Shown: positions 17,627 to 26,709, counted from the stretch's first letter. The stretch: 64,000 bases of DNA from VXYL01 sp965199875 (GCA_965199875.1 OZ241346.1:2542001-2606000); one strand, 5' to 3'. Notes: generated by a model from the letters alone, not told the origin. Translations and numbers: made by a program.

Positions 17627-19450
17627 CTACAGCGCGAAGGCGAGGCGGCGCTCGGCGATGGTCTGGGCAAGCGCCTGCCGGAACTGCGCGAACGGCATGG
17701 TGGTTTGCTGCTTGACGCCGTAGCGGCGCAGCGTCACCGTGCCGTCGGCGGCTTCGCGTTCGCCGACCACGAGGATGTTCGGAATCTTGCGCACCGTCCC
17801 CTCGCGGATCTTCTTCGCCACGGTGTCGCTCTGCGAAGCCAGTTCGGTGCGCACGAACTGACCGCGCAGCTGCTTCAGCAGCCCTTGCGCGTACTCGGCG
17901 AACTGGTCGGAAACGGTCACCAGCAGCACCTGCACCGGTGCCAGCCACGTGGGAAAGGCGCCGCCGAAGTGTTCGATCAGGATGGCGACGAAGCGCTCGT
18001 GGGTGCTGAGCGGCGCCCGATGCACGCAGTACGGCGTGTGCTCGGCGCCGTCGTTGCCGGTGTAGGCGAGGCCCAGGCGCTTCGGCACGGCGAAGTCCAG
18101 CTGCACCGTGGAGAGCGTTTCCTCCCGGCCGGTGACGGTGCGGAACTGCATGTCGATCTTCGGTCCGTAGAACGCCGCCTCGCCGGGCGCGTCGACGAAC
18201 TCGGTGCCCGTCTCGGCAAGCAGCTCGAAGATGATCCGTTCGGTGCGCCGCCATTCGTCCGGCGCATCGACGTACTTCTCGCGGCCCTTGGGATCGTCGG
18301 GATCCCACCTCGACAGGCGCAGCGTGTAGTCGCTCAAGCCCAGAATGCGGTAGGCGTCGTCGCACAGCGCCAGGACTTCGCGGAACACGTCCTTCACTTG
18401 CTGCTCGGTGCAGTAGATGTGCGCATCGTTCATGCACAGGCCGCGCACCCGCGCCAGCCCGGTGACCGCGCCGGACGCTTCCCAGCGATAGCACTGGCCG
18501 TACTCCGCCAGGCGCAGCGGCAGTTCGCGGTAGCTGCGCGGCCGGGCGGCGTAGATCTTGTGGTGGTGCGGGCAGTTCATCGGCTTCAGCATGTAGCTTT
18601 CGCGCACCGCTTCGCCGTCAGGCGTTTCCTCGACGACGTCCATCGGCGGGTACATGCTCTCGCGGTAGTGCGCCAGGTGCCCGGTGCGGGCGAACAGCTC
18701 CTGCTTGGCGATGTGCGGCGTGGCGACGCGCTGATAGCCGTCCTTGAACTCCAGCTCGACGGCCAGCTTCTCCAGCTCGTCGCGCAGCACCGTGCCGTTC
18801 GGCAGCCACAGCGGCAGGCCGCGGCCCACGTCGTCGTCGAGGATGAACAGGTCGAGCTCGCGCCCGAGCTTCTTGTGATCCCGCTCCTGCGCCAGTTGGT
18901 AAGCGCTTACTGCGGTGTCCAGCTCCTGCTTGCTAGCGAATGCCCAAGCGTAGATGCGCGTCATCATGACGTTGTCGGCATCGCCTCGCCAGTAGGCGCC
19001 AGCGACGCTGCGCAGCTTGAAGGCGTCCCGGGCGATGTCGCGGGTGGTGTCGACGTGGGGGCCTTCGCACATGTCGAGGAACGGCCCGCTGCGGTAGAAA
19101 GAGATGCTGTCCAGGCCGTTCCTGGCCACCAGTTCGCTGGCGTACTCGCGCTTGTAGGGTTCGCGCATGTCGTCGAGGCGGGCATAGGCATCCGCCACCG
19201 GCACGTCTTCCCGGTAGAAGCGCTGGCCCTTCTTCAGGATGCGCCTCATGCGCTGCTCCAGCTCCGGAAAGTCCGCCTCGGTCAGCGGCTCGGCCAGCAT
19301 GAAGTCGTAGTAGAAGCCGTCCGCGATCGGCGGCCCGAAGCCGAGGGTGGTGCCGGGGCGCATGTCCAGCACCGCCTGCGCCAGGACGTGCGCCAGGCTG
19401 TGGCGAATTCGGTAGAGCCGCTCGTCCGCCGGCTGCTCGCTTGAGTTCAT
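17627..19450 (-). CDS. thrS: Threonyl-tRNA synthetase without TGS domain
   Basis: Charges tRNA-Thr. The protein starts directly at the editing domain (RIRHSLAHVLAQAVLDMRPG, the HxxxH motif) and continues with the class II catalytic core (MLKPMNCPHHHKIY, with a zinc-binding Cys, and LARVRGLCMNDAHIYC) and the C-terminal anticodon-binding domain. It is 607 residues, against about 640 for typical bacterial enzymes, because the roughly 60-residue N-terminal TGS domain is absent. No in-frame start exists upstream. The ATG has GGAG about ten bases before it. A leader peptide and terminator precede the gene. The enzyme is otherwise complete, and it converges with prc. Confidence 0.96.
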   Translation of the reverse strand: MNSSEQPADERLYRIRHSLAHVLAQAVLDMRPGTTLGFGPPIADGFYYDFMLAEPLTEADFPELEQRMRRILKKGQRFYREDVPVADAYARLDDMREPYKREYASELVARNGLDSISFYRSGPFLDMCEGPHVDTTRDIARDAFKLRSVAGAYWRGDADNVMMTRIYAWAFASKQELDTAVSAYQLAQERDHKKLGRELDLFILDDDVGRGLPLWLPNGTVLRDELEKLAVELEFKDGYQRVATPHIAKQELFARTGHLAHYRESMYPPMDVVEETPDGEAVRESYMLKPMNCPHHHKIYAARPRSYRELPLRLAEYGQCYRWEASGAVTGLARVRGLCMNDAHIYCTEQQVKDVFREVLALCDDAYRILGLSDYTLRLSRWDPDDPKGREKYVDAPDEWRRTERIIFELLAETGTEFVDAPGEAAFYGPKIDMQFRTVTGREETLSTVQLDFAVPKRLGLAYTGNDGAEHTPYCVHRAPLSTHERFVAILIEHFGGAFPTWLAPVQVLLVTVSDQFAEYAQGLLKQLRGQFVRTELASQSDTVAKKIREGTVRKIPNILVVGEREAADGTVTLRRYGVKQQTTMPFAQFRQALAQTIAERRLAFAL

Positions 19451-19465
19451 GGGCAGGTCTCCATC

Positions 19466-19505
19466 GCAAAAAACCCCGGTTGGCCGTGGCCTTCCGGGGT
19501 TTTGC
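19466..19505 (-). terminator. Intrinsic terminator in the thrS leader (attenuator)
   Basis: Reading on the minus strand, GCAAAACCCCGG at 19505-19494 pairs with CCGGGG plus six T at 19479-19468. This gives a strong GC stem followed by a T run, the form of an intrinsic terminator, placed only about 16 bp before the thrS start codon. A second hairpin of seven GC pairs (19512-19518 with 19527-19533) lies between it and the leader peptide stop and could be the competing pause or anti-terminator structure. Confidence 0.8.
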
Positions 19506-19543
19506 GGGAAGGGCGGCCTCTTGCCGGGCCGCCGCTCTATGCT

Positions 19544-19609
19544 CTAGGCAACTACGACGGCCCGGGGTTCGGTGGCGGTCGTCGTCGTGCTTGGACGCGG
19601 TGCGTTCAT
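19544..19609 (-). CDS. Putative thrS leader peptide, threonine-rich
   Basis: A 21-codon open frame with an ATG start and TAG stop. It encodes MNAPRPSTTTTATEPRA followed by four residues, so five of six consecutive codons in the middle are Thr (ACG ACG ACG ACC GCC ACC). Its stop is 38 bp before the terminator hairpin and 93 bp before thrS. This is the classic layout of ribosome-mediated attenuation: ribosome stalling on Thr codons when charged tRNA-Thr is scarce would let transcription read into thrS. No good Shine-Dalgarno is visible. The gene is too short for family evidence, and the call rests on codon content and position. Confidence 0.65.
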   Translation of the reverse strand: MNAPRPSTTTTATEPRAVVVA

Positions 19610-19617
19610 CAACGTGA

Positions 19618-19646
19618 AACTTAGCGGTGCGGAACGTAGAATGCAA
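19618..19646 (-). promoter_or_regulatory. Possible thrS leader promoter
   Basis: TTGCAT at 19641-19646 and TAAGTT at 19618-19623 on the minus strand are separated by 17 bp. Transcription would begin near 19611, almost at the leader peptide ATG, which would explain the lack of a Shine-Dalgarno there. Both hexamers match consensus only partly. Confidence 0.35.
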
Positions 19647-19683
19647 GCGGATTTTGCGCCGCACGGCACCGGAGGCGAAGGGA

Positions 19684-20115
19684 TTGGCGCACAGAACCAG
19701 CAGCCGGTTCGGCGCGGCGCTTGCGCTGGCGGCGGTCCTCTGCGCTTGCGGGCAAAGCAACCCCGAGGCCGAGCGTGCCGCCGTGCTGGCCAGCGAGCCG
19801 TGGCTGCAGCTGATGGACAGCGGCGACTACGCGCAGTGCTGGGAAGCCGCGGCGCCGCTGTTCCGCAAACGGGAGACGCTGCAGAGCTGGACGGGCAAGG
19901 CGCAGGGCTACCGCGAACCCTTGGGCAGCTTCGACAGTCGGCAGCTGAACACGGCGCGCTACATCCTCGACCCGTGGGGTGCGCCGGCTGGTGAATACGT
20001 GGTGGTGGTCTATGATTCCCACTGGCAGGCGGGCAGCATCTACGAGAACGTCAACATGCAGAAACAAGCCGATGGCAGCTGGCTGATGGTCGGCTACGAC
20101 GTGCAGCAGCAGTAG
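19684..20115 (+). CDS. DUF4019-like small lipoprotein
   Basis: A 143-residue predicted lipoprotein: a signal sequence (FGAALALAAVLCAC) ends in a lipobox LCAC, and the mature part resembles DUF4019 proteins (WLQLMDSGDYAQCWEAAAPLF, then TARYILDPWGAPAGEYVVVVYDSHW and ENVNMQKQADGSWLMVGY). The TTG start at 19684 with GGAGG at 19671-19675 gives a sensible signal peptide; the longer frame from 19627 would overlap the thrS leader promoter. It is divergent from thrS. The function of the family is unknown. Confidence 0.75.
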   Translation: MAHRTSSRFGAALALAAVLCACGQSNPEAERAAVLASEPWLQLMDSGDYAQCWEAAAPLFRKRETLQSWTGKAQGYREPLGSFDSRQLNTARYILDPWGAPAGEYVVVVYDSHWQAGSIYENVNMQKQADGSWLMVGYDVQQQ

Positions 20116-20124
20116 CGCTCGCCG

Positions 20125-21243
20125 ATGCCGTTCCAGAACTCCGTCGCCATCGTCGGCGTTGGCGAAACCGACTATTCGCGCAGCAGCGGGCGCACCGAGC
20201 TGACGCTGGCCTTGCAGGCGATCCAGGCGGCGCTGAACGACGCCGGCATCGAGCCCCGGGATGTCGACGGGCTGATGAAGTGGTGGGTGGACACCAGCCT
20301 GGAAGCCGAGGTCGCCGCCAACCTCGGCATTCGCGACCTGGCCTGGTGGGGCGAGATCAACCAGGCCGGCAACGTCGGCGCCGCCTTGGTGGCCCACGCC
20401 GCGGCGGCCATCCACGCCGGTTTGGCGCAAACCATCGTCGTCTACCGCGGCGTCAACGGCCGTTCGGGGCGCCGCTACGGCCGCGGCGACGTCACCGGCC
20501 AGCGGGGACGCGGCGGCGGCGCGTTCACCGAACCCTACGGCCTGCTGACGCCGCAGCATGGCCTGGCGATGACCGCCCGACGGCGCATGTTCGAGACCGG
20601 CATTGCCAGCCGCCACTTCGGCATGCAGGCGGTGGCCCAGCGGCGCCACGCCAATCGCAATCCCCGCGCCACGTTCCACGATCGGCCGCTGACCTTGCAG
20701 GAACACCAGGCGTCGCGTTTCATCGTCGAGCCGTTCCACCTGTTCGACTGCTGCCTGGAGACCGACGGCGGCGGCGCCCTGGTGTTGACTTCCGCGGAAC
20801 GCGCCCGGGAACTCGCCAACGGCCGCCCGCTGGCGCTGATTCGCGGCGCCGCGCAATCGGGGCCAGGCGTCGGGCCGGCGGCGGCACGCACCGGCAAGCG
20901 GCTGTTCGACATGGCCGGCATTGGCCGGGAAGACATCGACGTGGTGCAGATCTACGACCACTTCGGCCCGTTCGTGCTGTTCGCCTTGGAAGACTACGGC
21001 TTCGTGCCCGATGCCGCGCGCCTGGTCGAGGACGGCGGCACCAGCCAGGACGGTGGACGCCTGCCGGTCAACACCTCGGGCGGCCACCTCTCCGAAGCGT
21101 ATCTGCAAGGCATGAACCACTTGATCGAAGCCACCCGGCAGGTTCGCGGCGAATCCACCGCGCAAGTGCCGAACGTGTCGTTCTCGTTCTGCGACACCGG
21201 CATCGGCACCGGCGCGGTCGTCCTGCAGAGGCACGAGCCGTGA
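20125..21243 (+). CDS. Thiolase-like (SCP-x type) protein
   Basis: A 372-residue protein of the thiolase superfamily related to SCP-x/Ltp2-type lipid-transfer thiolases. It begins SVAIVGVGETDYSRSSGRTE and ends with VSFSFCDTGIGTGAVVLQR. Other thiolase-fold elements are INQAGNVGAALVAHAAAAI and the histidine motif NTSGGHLSEAYLQGMNHLIEA. The usual N-terminal nucleophile cysteine of acyl transfer is not evident in the INQAGNVGAAL segment, as in other nonclassical members that act as aldolases with a DUF35 partner. A DUF35 gene overlaps its stop codon (GTGA), which supports a two-subunit complex acting on an acyl-CoA. Confidence 0.82.
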   Translation: MPFQNSVAIVGVGETDYSRSSGRTELTLALQAIQAALNDAGIEPRDVDGLMKWWVDTSLEAEVAANLGIRDLAWWGEINQAGNVGAALVAHAAAAIHAGLAQTIVVYRGVNGRSGRRYGRGDVTGQRGRGGGAFTEPYGLLTPQHGLAMTARRRMFETGIASRHFGMQAVAQRRHANRNPRATFHDRPLTLQEHQASRFIVEPFHLFDCCLETDGGGALVLTSAERARELANGRPLALIRGAAQSGPGVGPAAARTGKRLFDMAGIGREDIDVVQIYDHFGPFVLFALEDYGFVPDAARLVEDGGTSQDGGRLPVNTSGGHLSEAYLQGMNHLIEATRQVRGESTAQVPNVSFSFCDTGIGTGAVVLQRHEP

Positions 21244-21680
21244 GCGACTGGCGGTTCCAGCGCCCGCCGGACCTGCCGCTGCCGCAGCCCGCGGAAGAAG
21301 CCGAGCCGTTCTTCGCCGCGTTGCGGCAGAACCGCCTGGTGCTGCAGCGTTGCGCTTCCTGCGCCGCCGTCGCGCACCCGCCCCGCGCCCTCTGCGGCAG
21401 CTGCCAGGGCAGCGAGTTCGACTGGCAGGACGCAAGCGGCCGCGGCACCGTCTACTCCTACGTCGTCACCCACCAGGCTGTGCATCCGGCCTACGCCGGC
21501 CACACGCCGATGGCGACGGTGGAGATCCAGCTTGCGGAAGGCCCGCGCCTCGTCTCCAACCTGTTGGACGTGCCGCCGGAGGAAGTCGCCATCGGCATGG
21601 ACGTCGAAGTGGTATTCGAGCAGGTGGGCGAGCAAGACGGCGAACCGGTCGTGCTGCCGCTGTTCCGCCGGCGCAAGTAG
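21240..21680 (+). CDS. DUF35/OB-fold nucleic acid-like domain protein with zinc ribbon
   Basis: A 146-residue protein with a GTG start overlapping the thiolase-like stop. The N-terminal rubredoxin-like zinc ribbon has two CxxC pairs (CASC and CGSC) spaced as in DUF35 proteins. An OB-fold follows, with GRGTVYSYVVTHQAVHPAY, MATVEIQLAEGPRLVSNLL and GMDVEVVFEQV. Family members bind acyl-CoA and form complexes with thiolase-like enzymes, here certainly the upstream partner. Nearby acyl-CoA carboxylase suggests a shared role in acyl-CoA or sterol/polyketide side-chain metabolism. Confidence 0.9.
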   Translation: MSDWRFQRPPDLPLPQPAEEAEPFFAALRQNRLVLQRCASCAAVAHPPRALCGSCQGSEFDWQDASGRGTVYSYVVTHQAVHPAYAGHTPMATVEIQLAEGPRLVSNLLDVPPEEVAIGMDVEVVFEQVGEQDGEPVVLPLFRRRK

Positions 21681-21774
21681 CCGCGGCCGCAACGGTTTGC
21701 AGCCGATTGGCCGGATGGCACAGAATCGCCGCTTCGCCAAGAGCACCACATCGGCGCAGCATGAACCGCCACGC

Positions 21775-24700
21775 ATGACCCTCGACGCCCTGCTTATCGC
21801 CAATCGCGGCGAAATCGCCATCCGCATCGCCCGCGCCGCCGCGGACTTGGGCATTCGCACGGTGGCGGTGCATTCCGAGGACGATGCCGACAGCCTGCAC
21901 ACCCGGGTGGCGGACGAAGCGCATGCCTTGGCCGGGCTGGGGGCTGCGGCCTACCTGGACGAAGAGGCCGTGGTCGCCGCGGCGCTGGCAAAGGGATGCG
22001 ATGCCATTCACCCAGGCTACGGTTTTCTGTCCGAACGCGCCAGCTTTGCCCGGCGCTGCGCGGAAGCCGGCGTCGTATTCGTCGGCCCCAGGCCGGAGCA
22101 TCTGGAGCTGTTCGGCGACAAGGGCCGGGCGCGAGAGGCCGCCGTCGCGGCCGGCGTGCCCGTGGTGCGTGGCCTGGACCGCCCTGTTTCGTTGCAGGAA
22201 GCCAAGAGCTTCTTCGCCTCTTTGAACGACGGCGGCGCGATGATCGTCAAGGCCATCGCCGGCGGTGGCGGGCGCGGCACGCGGGTTGTCTCGGAAGCCG
22301 CGGCGGTCGAGAGCGCCTACCAGCGCTGCCAGTCGGAAGCCCAGGCGGCGTTCGGCGTCGCGGACGTCTACGTGGAGCGGTTTCTGGCTCGCGCCCGCCA
22401 TGTGGAAGTGCAGATCCTCGGCGACGACGAGGGCCACGTCGCGCACCTCGGCGAACGCGAATGCAGCGTCCAGCGCCGCCATCAGAAGGTGGTGGAAATC
22501 GCCCCGGCGCCGCATCTGGACGACGATCTGCGCAGCGCCGTCATCGACGCCGCAGTGCGCTTCGCGAAACGCGAGCGCTACGCCAATCTGGGCACCTTCG
22601 AGTTTCTGCTGGATGCGTCGGGCGGCGGCGCCGAGCCGTTCGTGTTCATCGAAACCAATGCGCGTCTGCAAGTCGAACACACGGTCACCGAGGAGGTGAC
22701 GGGCGTGGACATCGTGCAGGCGCAAATTCGCCTTGCCGCCGGCGCCACGCTTCGGGAGCTTGGCCTCGGCGAGCAGGGAACTCCGCCACGGGGCTACGCC
22801 ATCCAAGCCAGGGTGAACATGGAGACCCTGGGCGAAGACGGCAGCGTGCGCCCGGCGAGCGGCACGCTGGACGTCTACGAAGCGCCGAACGGCCCGGGCG
22901 TGCGCACCGACGGCTTCGGCTACGCCGGCTACCGCACCTCCACGGCGTTCGACTCCCTGCTTGCGAAAGTGATCGCCTACTCGCCTGCCAACGACTTTGC
23001 CGCGGCCACTTCCAAAGCCGTGCGCGCCCTCTCGGAGTTCCGGCTCGAAGGCGTTGGCAGCAACATCGGCTTCCTGCAGAACGTGCTTCGCCACGAGGAC
23101 TTCACCGCTGGCCGCGTGACCACCCGCTGGGTGGACGAACACCTCGGCGAACTCGCCGTGCCGGCGGCGGACGCGCCCCGGCGCTACGTGGCGCCGGACG
23201 CGGCGAAGCCCGAGCCAGGCGGCGGATTCGCCGGTGCCCGGGTGGACAGCAGCGACCCGCTGGCGCTGTTCGATCACGACGCCAAGGTGAAGGCGGAGCA
23301 GGCGCAAGGCCCGGCGGCGGAAGAACCGGCGGTGCAGGGGCCGGAGGGCGCCTCCGGCGTCAGTTCGCCCATTCAAGGCACCATCGTTTCGCTGGACGTC
23401 TCGGTTGGCGACGAAGTGCGCCGTGGCCAGCAGGTGGCCGTTGTCGAAGCGATGAAGATGGAGCACGTCATCGCCGCCATGCACGACGGCATCGTGCGCC
23501 AGGTGACGATGAACCGGGGCGACGTGGTGCGCGAGGGCTACCCCATCGTGTTCATCGAGGAATCCGAGGTGACGGCCGGCGCCGCAGCCGAAGCCGAAGA
23601 GCTGGACCTGGACTACATTCGCCCCGACTTGGCGCTCGCCTACGAACGCCACGCCTACGTGCTCGACGAAAACCGTCCCGAGGCCGTTGCCAAACGCTAT
23701 GGGCGGGGCTATCGGATGCCCCGGGAGAACATCGCGCAGCTGATGGACCCCGGTTCCTTCAAGGAGTACTGGCCGCTGATCGTCGCCCGCCAGCATCGCC
23801 GCCACGACATGGAGACGCTGCGCAAGAACACCCCGGCGGATGGCTTGATCGCCGGCATCGGCACCGTCAACGCCGACCTCTTCGGCGAAGAGGCGGCGCG
23901 CACGATGCTCGTTCACTACGACTACACCGTGCTGGCCGGCACCCAGGGCGGGCGCAACCACTACAAGCAGGACCGGATGTTCGAGCTGGCGCATCGCTTC
24001 CGCATTCCCTTGATTCTGTTTGGCGAAGGCGGCGGCGGACGGCCGGGCGACGACGGCAACGGCCCGGGAGTCGCCTTCGACACCCACACGTTCACGCGCT
24101 TCTCGCAGCTCTCCGGCCTGGTGCCGCTCATCAGCGTCATCAACGGCCGCACCTTCGCCGGCAACACCGCGCTGGTGGCCTGCTGCGACGTCATCATCGC
24201 CACCGAGCGCACCACCGTGGCGATGGGCGGCCCGGCGATGATCGAAGGCGGCGGGCTCGGCATCTACACGCCGGAGGAAGTGGGGCCGATGTCCTTCCAG
24301 GTGCCGAACGGCGTGGTGGACGTTCTGGCCAGGGACGAAGAACACGCCGTGGAGCTGGCGAAGCAGTACCTCTCCTACTTCCAGGGCGCCAGCGCTTCCT
24401 GGCAGGCGCACGATCAGCGCAAGCTGCGCCACGTGGTGCCGGAAAACCGTTTGCGTCTCTACGACATGAAGGAAATCGTCCACACCATTGCGGACGTCGG
24501 CTCGGTGCTGGAAATCCGCGAGAAGTTCGGCATCGGCGTCGTCACCGCCTTCATCCGCGTGGAAGGGCAGCCGATGGGGGTGATCGCCAACAACCCGCAT
24601 CACCTGGCCGGCGCCATCGACTCCGACGGCGCCGACAAGGGCGCCCGCTTCATCCAGCTGTGCGACGCTTTCGACATTCCGGTGCTGAGCTTGATGGACT

Positions 24701-25173
24701 GCCCCGGCATGATGGTGGGGCCGGATGTCGAGCGAACGGCGCTGGTGCGCCACTGCGTGCGCATGTTCAACGCTGGCGCCAACCTGACGACGCCGCTGTT
24801 CGGCGTGGTGGTGCGCAAAGCCTACGGCCTGGGCGTGCAGGCGATGTGCGGCGCGAGTTCGCTGGTGGGATTCTTCACCGTGGCCTGGCCGACCGCGGAG
24901 TTCGCCGGCATGAACATCGAGGGCTCGGTGAAACTCGGCTACCGCAAGGAACTGGCCGCCATGGCAGACCCCGAACAACGCCGGGTGGAGTTCGAGCGCC
25001 GAGTCGCCGGCGCCTACGAAGGCGCCAAGGCGATCAACGCCGGGGTTGGCGGCGGCTTGGACGACGTCATCGATCCGGCGGACACGCGCAGCTGGATCGC
25101 CAGCAGCTTGAAGCGCCTGCCGCCCCGCTCGGCGCGCACGGAGAAGAAGTATCCGTACATCGACACTTGGTAG
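21775..25173 (+). CDS. Single-chain biotin-dependent acyl-CoA carboxylase
   Basis: One 1132-residue polypeptide contains all parts of a biotin carboxylase. Residues 1-450 are the biotin carboxylase domain (LIANRGEIAIRIARAA, ATP-grasp glycine loop GGGGRGTRVV, ERECSVQRRHQKVVE, FIETNARLQVEHTVTE). A biotinyl domain centred on Lys561 has VVEAMKMEHV. The rest is a carboxyltransferase with two crotonase-like halves (MAMGGPAMIEGGGLGIYTPEEVG; DCPGMMVGPDVERTALVRH). Single-chain carboxylases of this layout act on acetyl-, propionyl- or longer acyl-CoAs; the substrate is not clear. The ATG at 21775 fits the family start, and an upstream in-frame ATG would add 20 residues. Confidence 0.9.
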   Translation: MTLDALLIANRGEIAIRIARAAADLGIRTVAVHSEDDADSLHTRVADEAHALAGLGAAAYLDEEAVVAAALAKGCDAIHPGYGFLSERASFARRCAEAGVVFVGPRPEHLELFGDKGRAREAAVAAGVPVVRGLDRPVSLQEAKSFFASLNDGGAMIVKAIAGGGGRGTRVVSEAAAVESAYQRCQSEAQAAFGVADVYVERFLARARHVEVQILGDDEGHVAHLGERECSVQRRHQKVVEIAPAPHLDDDLRSAVIDAAVRFAKRERYANLGTFEFLLDASGGGAEPFVFIETNARLQVEHTVTEEVTGVDIVQAQIRLAAGATLRELGLGEQGTPPRGYAIQARVNMETLGEDGSVRPASGTLDVYEAPNGPGVRTDGFGYAGYRTSTAFDSLLAKVIAYSPANDFAAATSKAVRALSEFRLEGVGSNIGFLQNVLRHEDFTAGRVTTRWVDEHLGELAVPAADAPRRYVAPDAAKPEPGGGFAGARVDSSDPLALFDHDAKVKAEQAQGPAAEEPAVQGPEGASGVSSPIQGTIVSLDVSVGDEVRRGQQVAVVEAMKMEHVIAAMHDGIVRQVTMNRGDVVREGYPIVFIEESEVTAGAAAEAEELDLDYIRPDLALAYERHAYVLDENRPEAVAKRYGRGYRMPRENIAQLMDPGSFKEYWPLIVARQHRRHDMETLRKNTPADGLIAGIGTVNADLFGEEAARTMLVHYDYTVLAGTQGGRNHYKQDRMFELAHRFRIPLILFGEGGGGRPGDDGNGPGVAFDTHTFTRFSQLSGLVPLISVINGRTFAGNTALVACCDVIIATERTTVAMGGPAMIEGGGLGIYTPEEVGPMSFQVPNGVVDVLARDEEHAVELAKQYLSYFQGASASWQAHDQRKLRHVVPENRLRLYDMKEIVHTIADVGSVLEIREKFGIGVVTAFIRVEGQPMGVIANNPHHLAGAIDSDGADKGARFIQLCDAFDIPVLSLMDCPGMMVGPDVERTALVRHCVRMFNAGANLTTPLFGVVVRKAYGLGVQAMCGASSLVGFFTVAWPTAEFAGMNIEGSVKLGYRKELAAMADPEQRRVEFERRVAGAYEGAKAINAGVGGGLDDVIDPADTRSWIASSLKRLPPRSARTEKKYPYIDTW

Positions 25174-25203
25174 GCGCTGGCTGCCGGCGGCGCTGGTGAT
25201 GGC

Positions 25204-26709
25204 TTGAGCGAAGCCAGCGCGCCGGCGGCGACGCACGCCGGCAACATCCGCACCGCCCTCGGCACGCTGGCGGGCGCCACCGCGATACTGGCGATCGTTG
25301 CCGTCTACGCCCCGGACGAGGTGCTGCGGGCGAACCTCTGGGCCATGTATCTGGCGCAGTACGCGCTGGTCGTCGGCATCCTCCTTCTGTTGCAGGATCG
25401 CTGGCTGTTCGTGCTGTCGCCCTCGTTCGTCACGCTTTCCTACATCAACTTCAACAACGTCCTCGGGTCGCTTTGTTTCAAGTTGGATCTCGTCTACTTC
25501 GAAAAGGACTACGTCGCCTACCTGGGTTGGCAGCACCTTGGCGAGACGGCCGCCCTGTTCTTGTATTTCAACCTGGCCGTCGTGCTGGTCTACTTTCTGG
25601 TCAGGAAGGACGGCAACGGGGTGCCGTTGGGGAAGAGTGTTCGGCCGGCGGAGGCCCGTCGGCCTGTCGAACTGATCTTGAGCCTGTCGTTTTGCGTTGG
25701 CGTCTTGGTGGCGTTCTCGACGTTCGAATGGGACTTGAGCGCCGTCGGCGCAGCGGCCAATTCCTCTCCGGTGGTTCGGGCGCTGGCCTGCCTGGCGATC
25801 GTTCTGGTGGCTGCCAAGCACTTGGGAAAGTGGCGCTATCTGGTCTATGCGGCCTTGCTGTTGTACATGTCGTCGATTTCCAGCGAAGACAAGCGCGACG
25901 CGATCTTCCTGATCGTGCCGGTGGTGCTGGTGGAGTGCATACGGCTTGGCCAGCTTCGTCTCGGGCTCAAGCTGCTGGCGGTGTCTGCCTCGTTGGCGGG
26001 CGTCGCGCTGGTGCTCGTCGTCGTCATGTCGATCCACCGTGGATACGGCGGCTACGGCACCGAGAGCTTCTGGGATGCCGTCGACCATGTGGCGGACTAC
26101 GTGCAGTCCGACGACTTCCTGGGCTATCTGGGCAACAACCTGGAGTTCAACTACGCGTTCTTTCACGCGCACCAGGCGGTGGAGTACGTCTACGAAAAGC
26201 CGGAGCTGCTGCTGCATGGTTCCACCTTTGCCAAGGTGCTGTTCATCCACGTGCCGAGAGGCCTGTTCCCAGCGAAGCCGGACAGCATGTCGACGCACTA
26301 CACTCGCTACCATGCGCCGGACTTGGAGGCGAGAGGCGCGTCCTGGATGTCGACGATCTACGCCGAGATGTTCTGGAACTTCCACGTTGCCGGCCTGCTT
26401 GCGCTGGCGGCCGTCTACTACCTGGCGAATCGTCTGTTCGTGGCGCTGGCGTACTGGCTGAGAGGCGGGCTCGCCTATCGCCAGCTGTTCGCCGTCTTCG
26501 TCTACTTCCACATGATGACGGTGGTTCGCGGCAACGGATTCGACGAGTTCTTCGCCTACATCCTGCTGGGCGGAGCGGTCGCGCTGACCGTCTTCGCCCC
26601 GGGGCTGGCCTTCTGCGCCTACGTGGGCGGAGAGCGGACGCCCGCCGTCAGCTTTGCGCGGCCGGTTGGCCCGAAGCCGGCGTCGGGGCGCCCGACGGAA
26701 GGCCGATGA
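25204..26709 (+). CDS. O-antigen polymerase-like (oligosaccharide repeat unit) membrane protein
   Basis: A 501-residue polytopic membrane protein with about ten to twelve hydrophobic segments and a TTG start. A large extracytoplasmic loop contains KLDLVYFEKDYV and later HRGYGGYGTESFWDAVDHV, LFIHVPRGLFPAKPD and SMSTHYTRYHAPDLE, features of the O-antigen polymerase/EpsG-like proteins that link repeat units. The last 20-odd codons overlap, on the other strand, a decayed wzz-like 3' end, so the C-terminal tail (about KPASGRPTEGR) is encoded by DNA that once belonged to a convergent gene. It lies 30 bp after the acyl-CoA carboxylase gene. Confidence 0.8.
   Translation: MSEASAPAATHAGNIRTALGTLAGATAILAIVAVYAPDEVLRANLWAMYLAQYALVVGILLLLQDRWLFVLSPSFVTLSYINFNNVLGSLCFKLDLVYFEKDYVAYLGWQHLGETAALFLYFNLAVVLVYFLVRKDGNGVPLGKSVRPAEARRPVELILSLSFCVGVLVAFSTFEWDLSAVGAAANSSPVVRALACLAIVLVAAKHLGKWRYLVYAALLLYMSSISSEDKRDAIFLIVPVVLVECIRLGQLRLGLKLLAVSASLAGVALVLVVVMSIHRGYGGYGTESFWDAVDHVADYVQSDDFLGYLGNNLEFNYAFFHAHQAVEYVYEKPELLLHGSTFAKVLFIHVPRGLFPAKPDSMSTHYTRYHAPDLEARGASWMSTIYAEMFWNFHVAGLLALAAVYYLANRLFVALAYWLRGGLAYRQLFAVFVYFHMMTVVRGNGFDEFFAYILLGGAVALTVFAPGLAFCAYVGGERTPAVSFARPVGPKPASGRPTEGR

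Noticed and set aside
15295..17670. A 791-codon open frame antisense to prc
   Set aside because: The prc protein on the other strand has full S41 motifs; the antisense product is low-complexity and family-less.
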